DNA from: Lapillicoccus jejuensis
GTDB lineage: Bacteria > Actinomycetota > Actinomycetes > Actinomycetales > Dermatophilaceae
Length of the DNA: 64,000 bases
Assembly: GCF_006715055.1 (NCBI RefSeq)
Contig: NZ_VFMN01000001.1
Coordinates: 3,472,001 to 3,536,000, forward strand
Direction: 5' to 3'
Program-made: the position numbers and the translations under genes
Notes under the pieces: model-generated
Seen by the model: the letters and a program-made list of their open reading frames with translations, nothing else
What the model was told of the DNA's origin: nothing
Databases searched by the model: none
Shown: positions 10,558 to 17,776 of the stretch, piece after piece
Layout of the letters: the number at the start of each line of letters is the position of its first letter
Numbering within the stretch: position 1 is the stretch's first letter

Positions 10558-11892
10558 GTGCCCGACCCGACACCGCCGTCCACCCCGTCTCCGCCCGCCC
10601 GCTCAGAGCGGACCTACGGCTTCCGCACCCGCGCCGTCCACGCCGGGGCGATCCCGGACGCCGTGCACGGCGCGCGGGCGCTGCCGATCTACCAGTCCAG
10701 CGCGTTCGTCTTTGACGACACCGCCGACGCGGCGGCCCGGTTCGCCCTGCAGAAGTACGGCAACATCTACAGCCGGCTGTCCAACCCGACGGTCGCGAGC
10801 TTCGAGGAGCGGGTCGCCTCGCTCGAGGGCGGGCTCGGCGCCGTCGCGACGTCGTCCGGGCTCGGCGCCGAGCTGCTCGTCTTCGCGGCGCTGGCCGGTG
10901 CGGGGGACGAGGTCGTCGCCTCATCGAGCCTGTACGGCGGCACCGTCACCCAGCTCGACGTCACGCTGCGCCGTTTCGGGGTGGAGACGACGTTCGTCGC
11001 CTCCGGCGACCCGGCGGCGTACGACGCCGCGATCACCGACCGCACCAAGCTCGTCTTCGTCGAGTCGGTGGCGAACCCGTCCGGCGCGGTGGCCGACCTC
11101 GCCGGGCTGGCCGAGGTGGCGCACAGCCACGGGGTGCCGCTCGTCGTGGACTCGACGGTGGCGACGCCGTACCTCAACCGGCCGATGGAGTGGGGGGCCG
11201 ACGTCGTCGTGCACTCGGCGACGAAGTTCCTCGGTGGGCACGGCACGACGCTCGGCGGGGTGGTCGTCGAGTCGGGCCGCTTCGACTGGGCCAACGGGCG
11301 GTTCCCGCTGTTCACCGAGGAGGTGCCGCACTACGGCGGCCTGACCTGGCACGGCAACTTCGGCGAGTACGCGTTCCTCACCCGGCTGCGGGCCGAGCAG
11401 CTGCGCGACCTCGGGCCGGTGCTCAGCCCGCACTCCGCCTGGCTGCTGGCGCAGGGGCTGGAGACCCTGCCGCTGCGGATGGAGCAGCACGTCGCGAACG
11501 CCCGGGTCGTCGCCGAGTGGCTCGAGGCGGATCCCCGTGTCTCGCAGGTGAACTGGGCCGGGCTGCCGTCGCACCCGGACCACGAGCGGGCGAGGCGCTA
11601 CCTGCCCAAGGGGCCGGGCGCGGTGTTCACCTTCGAGCTGGCCGGCGGGCGCGCGGTGGGGCAGCGGTTCATCGAGTCGCTCGACCTCGCCTCGCACCTG
11701 GCCAACATCGGTGACACGAAGACGCTCGTCATCCACCCGGCCTCGACGACGCACGCCCAGCTGAGCGAGCAGCAGCTGCTCGACGCCGGGGTCGGTCCGG
11801 GGCTGGTGCGGATCTCGGTCGGCATCGAGGACGTCGAGGACATCGTCGCCGACCTCGACCAGGCGCTGACGACCGCGGTGAGGGAGGCGTGA
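10558..11892 (+). CDS. metY: O-acetylhomoserine sulfhydrylase (PLP, Cys/Met metabolism)
   Basis: 444-aa PLP enzyme of the Cys/Met metabolism family. The PLP lysine is K223 in HSATKFLGGHG, the substrate-phosphate region is YSRLSNPTVASFEERVASLEGG, and DSTVATPYLNRPMEWGADVVVHS precedes the lysine. The length and the segment THAQLSEQQLLDAGVGPGLVRISVGIED fit the MetY clade, which makes homocysteine from O-acetylhomoserine and sulfide. The sulfide source would be the nirA-cysH operon elsewhere in this window. Start GTG 10558 is a judgement; no strong Shine-Dalgarno is visible. The stop overlaps the next gene. Confidence 0.9.
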   Translation: MPDPTPPSTPSPPARSERTYGFRTRAVHAGAIPDAVHGARALPIYQSSAFVFDDTADAAARFALQKYGNIYSRLSNPTVASFEERVASLEGGLGAVATSSGLGAELLVFAALAGAGDEVVASSSLYGGTVTQLDVTLRRFGVETTFVASGDPAAYDAAITDRTKLVFVESVANPSGAVADLAGLAEVAHSHGVPLVVDSTVATPYLNRPMEWGADVVVHSATKFLGGHGTTLGGVVVESGRFDWANGRFPLFTEEVPHYGGLTWHGNFGEYAFLTRLRAEQLRDLGPVLSPHSAWLLAQGLETLPLRMEQHVANARVVAEWLEADPRVSQVNWAGLPSHPDHERARRYLPKGPGAVFTFELAGGRAVGQRFIESLDLASHLANIGDTKTLVIHPASTTHAQLSEQQLLDAGVGPGLVRISVGIEDVEDIVADLDQALTTAVREA

Positions 11893-12389
11893 TGGGGGAG
11901 CGGACCTGGGTCGGGCCCACGGCGCAGGAGCGGCTCGCGCTGCTGCGGTCGACGCGCACCGTCGCGGTGGTGGGAGCCTCGCCGAACCCGGCGCGGGCGT
12001 CGTACTTCGTCGCGACGTACCTGCTGGCCTCGACCGACTACGACGTCCACTTCGTCAACCCGGTCGCGGCGGCGAAGGGGGAGACGATCCTCGGCCGTCC
12101 GGTGCACCCCGACCTCGCCTCGCTGCCCGTCGTGCCCGACCTCGTCGACGTGTTCCGCCGGCCGGAGGACACCCCGCAGGTGGCGCGCGACGCCGTCGCC
12201 GTCGGGGCCAGGGCCCTCTGGCTGCAGCTCGGGGTGTGGAACGAGGAGGCCGCGGCGGTCGCGGAGGCGGGCGGCCTCACCGTCGTCATGGACCGCTGCC
12301 TGAAGATCGAGCACGCCCGCTTCCACGGCGGCCTGCACCTCTTCGGCTTCGACACCGGCCAGCTCACGGCGCGCAAGACCATCCGCTGA
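11892..12389 (+). CDS. CoA-binding (YccU-like) protein
   Basis: 165-aa single-domain Rossmann protein of the CoA_binding_2 family. The nucleotide loop is VAVVGASPNPARASYFVATYL near the N-terminus, and the family motif VMDRCLKIEHARF is near residue 132, with a conserved cysteine. Such proteins bind CoA or act with succinyl-CoA-synthetase-like domains, but the stand-alone form has no proven reaction. It follows metY with a one-base overlap (TGATG) and a GAGGGAGG ribosome site. Confidence 0.85.
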   Translation: MGERTWVGPTAQERLALLRSTRTVAVVGASPNPARASYFVATYLLASTDYDVHFVNPVAAAKGETILGRPVHPDLASLPVVPDLVDVFRRPEDTPQVARDAVAVGARALWLQLGVWNEEAAAVAEAGGLTVVMDRCLKIEHARFHGGLHLFGFDTGQLTARKTIR

Positions 12390-12390
12390 C

Positions 12391-13011
12391 GTGGTCGAGC
12401 TCGGGCCCGAGCGGGTCGTCGAGGTCGAACCGGAGCGGGTCGAGCGGTGGGCCGCGAACTTCGCCGAGCGGCACGGGGGAGCCACGACGTCGTACGACGG
12501 CGCGCGGATCGCCGTCCTGGTCGGCGGCGACGGGGCGACCGCGTCGTTCACGTGGTCCGACGCCGACCCGCTCGGGGTCGTGCTCGTGCGGCGCGGCGGG
12601 TACGCCGTCGCGCTGGTCCGGGACGGGGTTCTCGTCGAGCACAAGGTCGGCACCCGGCACGTCCAGTCCCGCACGGCGGCGGGAGGGTGGTCGCAGCAGC
12701 GGTTCGCGCGCCGGCGCGGCAACCAGGCCGACGCGCTCGTCGTCGCCGTCGCCGGCCACGCCCTGCGGGTGCTGCTGGGGGGTGACGAGTCACCGCCCAC
12801 CGGGGCGCCGTCGGTGCCGACGGGGCTGGTCGTCGGCGGCGACCGCACCCTCGTCGGCGAGGTCCTCGACGACCCGCGGCTGCGTGCGCTCGCCGGGCTG
12901 CCGCGGCGTGAGCTCTACGACCTGCCCGACCCGAAGCGGTCGGTCCTCGACGACGCCGTACGGCGCGGTCGGGCTGTCCGCATCACCCTGCACGACCCCG
13001 TATCGCACTGA
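12391..13011 (+). CDS. acVLRF1-type peptidyl-tRNA hydrolase / release-factor-like protein
   Basis: 206-aa protein with the VLRF1 fold found in eukaryotic Vms1/ANKZF1. The catalytic-loop motif is GGWSQQRFARRRGNQAD (Gly98-Gly99-Trp100-Ser101-Gln102-Gln103); the Gln-containing GGxSQ loop mimics the GGQ of release factors and would hydrolyse the ester of peptidyl-tRNA stalled on a 50S subunit. Residues 85-92 (KVGTRHVQ) precede the loop as in the family. It begins with GTG one base after the CoA-binding gene, so it is cotranscribed with metY. A ribosome-rescue role comes from family knowledge; no local evidence gives the trigger. Confidence 0.8.
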   Translation: MVELGPERVVEVEPERVERWAANFAERHGGATTSYDGARIAVLVGGDGATASFTWSDADPLGVVLVRRGGYAVALVRDGVLVEHKVGTRHVQSRTAAGGWSQQRFARRRGNQADALVVAVAGHALRVLLGGDESPPTGAPSVPTGLVVGGDRTLVGEVLDDPRLRALAGLPRRELYDLPDPKRSVLDDAVRRGRAVRITLHDPVSH

Positions 13012-13021
13012 CTCGCACCGA

Positions 13022-13087
13022 ACACCCCACATGTTGCTGATTCTGGACATCCGAGCTGATGTCCAGAACCAGCAACATGTGGGGTGT
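13022..13087. repeat. 66-bp near-perfect palindrome (copy A)
   Basis: Arms of 30 nt (13022-13051 and 13058-13087, beginning ACACCCCACATGTTGCTG) match with one mismatch around a 6-nt loop, CGAGCT. This is far longer than a usual terminator. It sits 10 nt after the VLRF1 stop. A related palindrome lies at 13346-13408. Together with the small ORF between them they fill the 421-bp stretch 13012-13432, where I see no other gene. Confidence 0.9.
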
Positions 13088-13103
13088 CAGGCGCCTGAGC
13101 TGG

Positions 13104-13304
13104 TCACGTCAGGCCGAGGTCCCTCCGTCGAGCCGACCGTTCGGGTTCGTCGAGCCACTCGACGGTGCACCGACCGTCGCGGAGCCCAGCGAGAGACGTC
13201 GTCAGATCGCCGCCCACCACGCCGTCGCGCAGGAATCGGGCGACGCCCCCGTCGAGTCCGCGCAGCTCGGCTTCGGTGATGACGCGCTTCTGCGGTTGGC
13301 GCAC
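13104..13304 (-). CDS. orphan small ORF between two palindromes (hypothetical or gene remnant)
   Basis: 66-aa reading frame from GTG 13304 (RQPQKRVITEAELRGLDGGV ... ending RRRDLGLT). I do not recognise it. It is charged and soluble, with no signal or membrane segment. Codon use is looser than in neighbours (TCT, GAT, GAA, CGA, GCT occur often), which hints at foreign origin or relaxed selection. There is no clear ribosome site. It lies between two related palindromes and may be the 3' remnant of a larger gene or cargo of a small mobile unit. Treat the coding call as tentative. Confidence 0.35.
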   Translation of the reverse strand: MRQPQKRVITEAELRGLDGGVARFLRDGVVGGDLTTSLAGLRDGRCTVEWLDEPERSARRRDLGLT

Positions 13305-13345
13305 ACGCGAAGCATCACGACGACGCAACCGGCCCCGCCGCCCGG

Positions 13346-13408
13346 CACCCCACGTGTTGCTGGTTCGGGACGTGAGGTGGATGTCCATCGCCAGCAACAT
13401 GTGGGGTG
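13346..13408. repeat. 63-bp imperfect palindrome (copy B)
   Basis: CACCCCACGTGTTGCTGG (13346-13363) pairs with CCAGCAACATGTGGGGTG (13391-13408) with one mismatch; the centre (GGGACGT against ATGTCC) pairs partly. The arms are nearly the same sequence as those of the palindrome at 13022-13087. It ends 24 nt before the stop of the leftward monooxygenase gene, where it could also terminate transcription. Confidence 0.85.
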
Positions 13409-13432
13409 TCCTCGTCGTCGTCCCCGAGTGGC

Positions 13433-15274
13433 TCAGGCGGTGTGGTACACCTCGGCGAGCTTGTAGACGGGGGTGTCGAGGCCCTCGTACCGCGCCTTGA
13501 GCTGGAGGGCGAGGTAGAGCGAGTAGTGGCGCGACTGGTGCAGGTTGCCGCCGTGCATCCACAGGTTCGGCACCTGGGTCGGCTTCCACACGTTGCGCTG
13601 CTCGCCCTCCCACGGGCCGGGGTCCTTGGTCGTGTCCGAGCCGAGGCCCCACACCTTGCCCACCCGGTCGGCCGTCTCCTGGTCGATGAGGTCGGCCACC
13701 CAGCCGTTCATCGAGTTGTAGCCGGTGGCGAAGACGACGAGGTCGGCGGGCAGCTCGGTGCCGTCCTCGAGCACCACGGCGTCCTCGGTGAGGTGGTCGA
13801 TCTGACCGTGCACGAGGTGCACGTCGCCGTTGGCGACGAGGTCGGCGGCGCCGACGTCGATGTAGTAGCCGGAGCCGCGCCGGAGGTACTTCATGAACAG
13901 GCCCGACCCGTCGGCGCCCCAGTCGTGCCAGAAGCCGGCGGCCTCGAGCCGGTCGTAGAAGTCCTTGTCGACCTCGGCCATCTTCTCGTAGGCGGGGATC
14001 TGGAACTCGTGGAGGATCCGGTAGGGGAGCGAGGCGAAGATCATGTCGGCCTTCTCCGTCGTCACCCCGGCCGCGACCGCCCGCTCGGAGTAGAGGTCAC
14101 CGAGGCCGTACTCCATGAGGCTGGCGCTCTTGACGATGTGCGTCGAGGAGCGCTGCACCATGGTCACGTCGACGTCGTGCTCCCACAGCGCCCCGCAGAT
14201 GTCGAAGGCGCTGTTGTTGCTGCCGATGACGACGGCCTTCTTGCCGGCGTAGGCGTCCGGCCCGGGGTGCCGCGAGGAGTGGTGGACGTCGCCCTTGAAG
14301 ACGTCGATGCCCTTGACCTCGGGCATCCGGGGCTTGCCCGACATCCCCGTCGCGAAGACGAGCTGCGTCGGGCGCAGCACCAGGGGTTGTCCCTCGCGCT
14401 CGACCTCGACGGTCCACTCCTGGGCCTCCTCGGACCACGTCGCGGACTTCGCCTCGGTGCTGCTCCAGTAGGGCACCTCCATGACCTTGACGTAGGCCTC
14501 GAGCCAGTCGCCGATCTTGTCCTTCGGCGCGAAGACGGGCCAGTTGTCGGGGAACTTCAGGTAGGGCAGGTGGTCGTACCAGACCGGGTCGTGCAGGCAC
14601 AGCGACTTGTAGCGCCCGCGCCACTGGTCACCCGGGTTGGGGTGCTTGTCGATGACGAGCGACGGCACGCCGAGCTGGCGCAGCCGCGACCCCAGGCCGA
14701 TGCCGCCCTGACCCCCGCCGATGACGAGGACGTACGGCTGCGTCGTCGAGCCGAGCGACTCGGCCTCGGCCTGCCGCTTCTCCTTCCAGGTCTGCCGGTC
14801 CTTGCTGGCGCCGTGCTCGGCGCCCATCGGCCGGTGGGTGCCGCGCGGCTCCTCGTGACCCTTCAGCTCGTACAGGGCGGAGAGCAGCGTCCACGCCTTG
14901 TCCTGCCCGTCCTCCTCCTTGAGCCGCAGCAGGCCGTTGCCGCGCCCGACCGCCGTCTCGAAGACGATCCACGCGGTGACGACACCGCCGTCCTCAGTGG
15001 CCGGCTCGCTCGTCGCGAAGCCCGTCGGGTCGGTCCGCTCGAGGGTCTCCGCGAGCAGGTCGCGCACGCCCTCGGGGTTCTCGACGGTCGCGATGTTCCA
15101 GGTGAACGAGACGAGGTCCCGCCAGAAGCTCTGCGCCGCGAACATCCCCGCCGCGCGGTCGACGTCGCGGGCGGTCAGGGCGTCCTGGAACCCGTCCAGC
15201 CACGCCTGCGCGCGGCGCTGGGCGTCGTCGGCGCCCGCGGCCTGGGTGTCCGGACGCTCCAACGTGTCGGTCAT
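13433..15274 (-). CDS. flavin-containing monooxygenase with N-terminal SnoaL-like domain
   Basis: 613-aa protein. Residues about 20-140 look like a SnoaL/NTF2-like domain (RDVDRAAGMFAAQSFWRDLVSF). Then come a linker and a class B flavoprotein monooxygenase: FAD motif VLVIGGGQGGIGLGSRL (glycines near 186-191), FMO fingerprint FKGDVHHSSRHPG, NADPH motif VVIGSNNSAFDICGAL, and the ATG motif VVFATGYNSM. The family oxygenates N, S or carbonyl centres using NADPH and O2; the substrate is unknown. ATG 15274 has GAAGGAGTG upstream. It is divergent from a GAF regulator that probably controls it. Confidence 0.88.
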   Translation of the reverse strand: MTDTLERPDTQAAGADDAQRRAQAWLDGFQDALTARDVDRAAGMFAAQSFWRDLVSFTWNIATVENPEGVRDLLAETLERTDPTGFATSEPATEDGGVVTAWIVFETAVGRGNGLLRLKEEDGQDKAWTLLSALYELKGHEEPRGTHRPMGAEHGASKDRQTWKEKRQAEAESLGSTTQPYVLVIGGGQGGIGLGSRLRQLGVPSLVIDKHPNPGDQWRGRYKSLCLHDPVWYDHLPYLKFPDNWPVFAPKDKIGDWLEAYVKVMEVPYWSSTEAKSATWSEEAQEWTVEVEREGQPLVLRPTQLVFATGMSGKPRMPEVKGIDVFKGDVHHSSRHPGPDAYAGKKAVVIGSNNSAFDICGALWEHDVDVTMVQRSSTHIVKSASLMEYGLGDLYSERAVAAGVTTEKADMIFASLPYRILHEFQIPAYEKMAEVDKDFYDRLEAAGFWHDWGADGSGLFMKYLRRGSGYYIDVGAADLVANGDVHLVHGQIDHLTEDAVVLEDGTELPADLVVFATGYNSMNGWVADLIDQETADRVGKVWGLGSDTTKDPGPWEGEQRNVWKPTQVPNLWMHGGNLHQSRHYSLYLALQLKARYEGLDTPVYKLAEVYHTA

Positions 15275-15357
15275 CTGCACTCCTTCGTGCCACCCGGGCC
15301 GCAGAGGTCGGCCCGGCGTGGGGCCAGCACACCGCCCGTACGACGCCCCGGGGAAGG

Positions 15358-15396
15358 GTTGCAGCACGTTGCAGCGGGAGGTTGCCGCGGGTTGCA
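15358..15396. promoter_or_regulatory. four-copy GTTGC(A/C) operator-like array
   Basis: Within the 195-bp divergent promoter the hexamer GTTGC(A/C) occurs at 15358, 15368, 15381 and 15391. This makes two GTTGC-N5-GTTGCA pairs with start spacings of 10, 13 and 10 bp, that is, on nearly one face of the helix. It is a good candidate binding site for the adjacent GAF-domain regulator. Confidence 0.5.
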
Positions 15397-15469
15397 CCCG
15401 GTCGGGCAGGTCTCCCGTCGACCGCCGCGGGCTACCCTGGCCGCCAGTGGAGGGTCGAAGGAGACCGGC

Positions 15470-16672
15470 ATGACGTCGTACGGCGGGGGCGCGGTGACCC
15501 CGGGCACCGACCTGGGGCAGCACGCGCGTGCGCTGCAGCGCGTCCACGACGCGGTCATGGGCGGTACGGCGCCCCCGGCCCGTCCCCGCCCGCTCGTCTC
15601 GCGCTCGTGGCGGCGCGTCCTCGGGCTGGGGCTCGACCCCACCCGGTGCAACGCGCGCGACCCGCTGCCGCTGGCCGAGGTCGAGCGGCGGCGGCACCAC
15701 TCGCCGCTCGCGCTCGTCGTCGACGAGATCCGCTCGGTGCTGACCTCGGTCGCCGACGCGTCGCGGTTCATCGTCGTCGTCACCGACGCCGACGGGGTCA
15801 TCCTGTGGCGCGAGGGGTCGGCCGGGGTGCTGCGCCGGGCCGACGAGCTCGGCTTCTCCGAGGGGGCGACGTGGACCGAGGACCACGTCGGCACCAACGC
15901 GATCGGCACGGCGCTGGCCGAGCAGGCGCCGGTGCAGCTGTTCTCCGCCGAGCACTTCGAGGAGGGCCAGCACCCCTGGTACTGCACGGCGTCACCCGTG
16001 CACGACCCGCGCACCGGCTCGCTGCTCGGGATCGTCGACGTCAGCGGCCCCGCGCTCACCCTGCACCCGGCCCTCGTCGCGCTCGTCGAGACGGCGACCA
16101 AGCTCGCCGAGGCGCGGCTGTGGCGCCACCACGAGCAGTCGCTGCAGCGGCTGCGGCGCTCGGCCGAGCACGTGCTCGCCTCGACCAGTGGTCCGCTGCT
16201 GCTCGTCGACGACGACGGGTGGGTCGCGCACTACAGCGGCGTCCTCGTCCGCGACCGGATCGCGGCGCCGCGGCCCGACCGGGTGCTCACCGTCCCCGGG
16301 CTGGGCCTGTGCCTGCCCGAGCGGCTCGGCGAGGGCTGGCTCGTGCGGCCCGACCGGCGCGAGGAGACCCTCGTCGCGCGGCTGACCACGGTCGGCGGCG
16401 ACGCCGTCCTCGAGGTGTCGGGCACGGGTGAGGGCGGCGCGGGCTGGCGGGCCTCGCTCACCCCGCGGCACGCTGCGGTGCTGCGCGCGCTCGCCGCCGC
16501 CGGCCCGGAGGGCCTCACCGCCGCCGCGCTGAGCCGGGTGCTCTTCGGCGACGACCAGCACGTCGTCACCGTCCGCGCCGAGGTGAGCCGGCTGCGGCGC
16601 ACCGTCGGCGCGCTGGTCGCCGCGTCGCCGTACCGGGTCGCCGACGGCGTCCGCCTCGTCGTCGAGCAGTAG
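15470..16672 (+). CDS. GAF-domain transcriptional regulator (AcoR-like N-terminus)
   Basis: 400-aa regulator. The N-terminal region (RPLVSRSWRRVLGLGLDPTR) and the GAF domain (about residues 75-215, with WTEDHVGTNAIGTALAEQAPVQLFSAEHF and SPVHDPRTGSLLGIVDVSG) match the sensory half of AcoR-type activators. There is no sigma-54 AAA+ domain. The C-terminus instead carries a winged-helix-like segment (TPRHAAVLRALAAAGPEGLTAAALSRVLFG ... VTVRAEVSRLRRTVG). Such proteins typically activate a divergent oxidoreductase gene in response to a small ligand. ATG 15470 follows GAAGGAGACC. Confidence 0.85.
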   Translation: MTSYGGGAVTPGTDLGQHARALQRVHDAVMGGTAPPARPRPLVSRSWRRVLGLGLDPTRCNARDPLPLAEVERRRHHSPLALVVDEIRSVLTSVADASRFIVVVTDADGVILWREGSAGVLRRADELGFSEGATWTEDHVGTNAIGTALAEQAPVQLFSAEHFEEGQHPWYCTASPVHDPRTGSLLGIVDVSGPALTLHPALVALVETATKLAEARLWRHHEQSLQRLRRSAEHVLASTSGPLLLVDDDGWVAHYSGVLVRDRIAAPRPDRVLTVPGLGLCLPERLGEGWLVRPDRREETLVARLTTVGGDAVLEVSGTGEGGAGWRASLTPRHAAVLRALAAAGPEGLTAAALSRVLFGDDQHVVTVRAEVSRLRRTVGALVAASPYRVADGVRLVVEQ

Positions 16673-16698
16673 GGGAGTGGCCGCGTCGCGCAGACCCT

Positions 16699-16740
16699 CG
16701 TCACGGTGCGCGCACCGTGCCCGGTGTGCGCACCGTGACG
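16699..16740. terminator. hairpin between convergent regulator and peptidase genes
   Basis: CGTCACGGTGCGC (16699-16711) pairs perfectly with GCGCACCGTGACG (16728-16740) over 13 bp, with a 16-nt loop. It lies between two convergent stops and can act in both directions. Confidence 0.75.
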
Positions 16741-16779
16741 AAGGTGTGCCGAACGGAAGGGCGGGAGCTGCGCGCTACG

Positions 16780-17730
16780 TCACTCGACGTTGCTGACGGC
16801 GAAGGTGTCGCACTGGTTGAGGTCGCCGCTCTGGTAGCCGGTGAGGAACCACTTCTGGCGCGCGGCGCTCGACCCGTGCGTCCAGGTCTCGGGGGTGACG
16901 CGCCCCTGGACCGACTTCTGGATCCGGTCGTCGCCGACCGCGGAGGCGGCCGACAGGGCTGACCGGATGTCGTTCTGCGACAGCGGCTTGAGGAACGTCG
17001 TCCCCCGTGCGTCCGTCGTCTGGGTCGCGTGGTTGACCCACGTCCCGGCCAGGCAGTCGGCCATGAGCTCGAGCCGGACGGAGCCCGACTCGGCGCCCTG
17101 CGGGTCCTGCTGCGCCCGACCGAGGATGCCGAGGATGTCCTGGATCCGGTGGCCGTACTCGTGGGCGATGACGTACTCCTTGGCCAGCTGACCGCCGTCC
17201 GAGCCGAAGCGCTGCTGCAGCTCGGTGAAGAAGCTGCTGTCGATGTAGACCAGCCCGTCGAGCGGGCAGTAGAACGGACCCACCTGGTTGCTCGCCGTGC
17301 CGCACGCCGACCGGGTCTGCCCCGAGTAGAGGACGGTCTTGGCCGGGCGGTACTGCCGGCCGTACTGCGGCAGCTGCTGCGACCAGTAGGCCTGCACGCT
17401 GTTGACCGTCGCGATGACGAGGCAGTCGTCGTCGCGGTTCGCGTCCGCGCCGGTGCGGCACTGCGAGAACCCGGCGCCGCTCTGGGTGCCGCCGACGCCG
17501 ACCTGCGAGGGGTCGAGCGAGCTGGACTGCCCCTGCTGCGCGACGCCGGGGTCGCTGGTGCCGCTGCCGCCGAGGACGTTGCCGCCGAAGACCAGACCGA
17601 GGATGAGCAGGATGATCCCGCCGATGCCGCCGCCGACCTGGATGCCGCCGGGGAACCCGCCGCCCCCACCGCCGCTGCCGCCACCTTGCACCTGCGAGGT
17701 GTCGAGCTGGACGTTCTCGTTGAAGGACAC
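16780..17730 (-). CDS. neutral zinc metallopeptidase (YpfJ family)
   Basis: 316-aa membrane-anchored peptidase-like protein. A Gly-rich N-terminus (to about residue 35) is followed by one transmembrane helix (IGGIILLILGLVFGG, about 36-50) and an extracytoplasmic domain with the zinc motif H190-E-Y-G-H194. The third ligand is probably in LELMADCLAG (E221 or D225). The family signatures FYCPLDGLVYID and SQNDIRSALSAASAVGDDRIQ are present, with four to six cysteines likely disulfide-bonded. The family has the fold of a zinc peptidase, but its substrate is unproven. GTG 17730 is the start. Confidence 0.88.
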   Translation of the reverse strand: MSFNENVQLDTSQVQGGGSGGGGGGFPGGIQVGGGIGGIILLILGLVFGGNVLGGSGTSDPGVAQQGQSSSLDPSQVGVGGTQSGAGFSQCRTGADANRDDDCLVIATVNSVQAYWSQQLPQYGRQYRPAKTVLYSGQTRSACGTASNQVGPFYCPLDGLVYIDSSFFTELQQRFGSDGGQLAKEYVIAHEYGHRIQDILGILGRAQQDPQGAESGSVRLELMADCLAGTWVNHATQTTDARGTTFLKPLSQNDIRSALSAASAVGDDRIQKSVQGRVTPETWTHGSSAARQKWFLTGYQSGDLNQCDTFAVSNVE

Positions 17731-17776
17731 GTCAGCACGATAGTGGCGGCGGGCCGCCGGGGCGGGGGACGCCGCG

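Noticed and set aside
13022-13408. Palindromes as terminal inverted repeats of an insertion sequence
   Set aside because: No transposase or target-site duplication is visible; each palindrome is itself a complete inverted repeat. Reported as a repeat pair instead.
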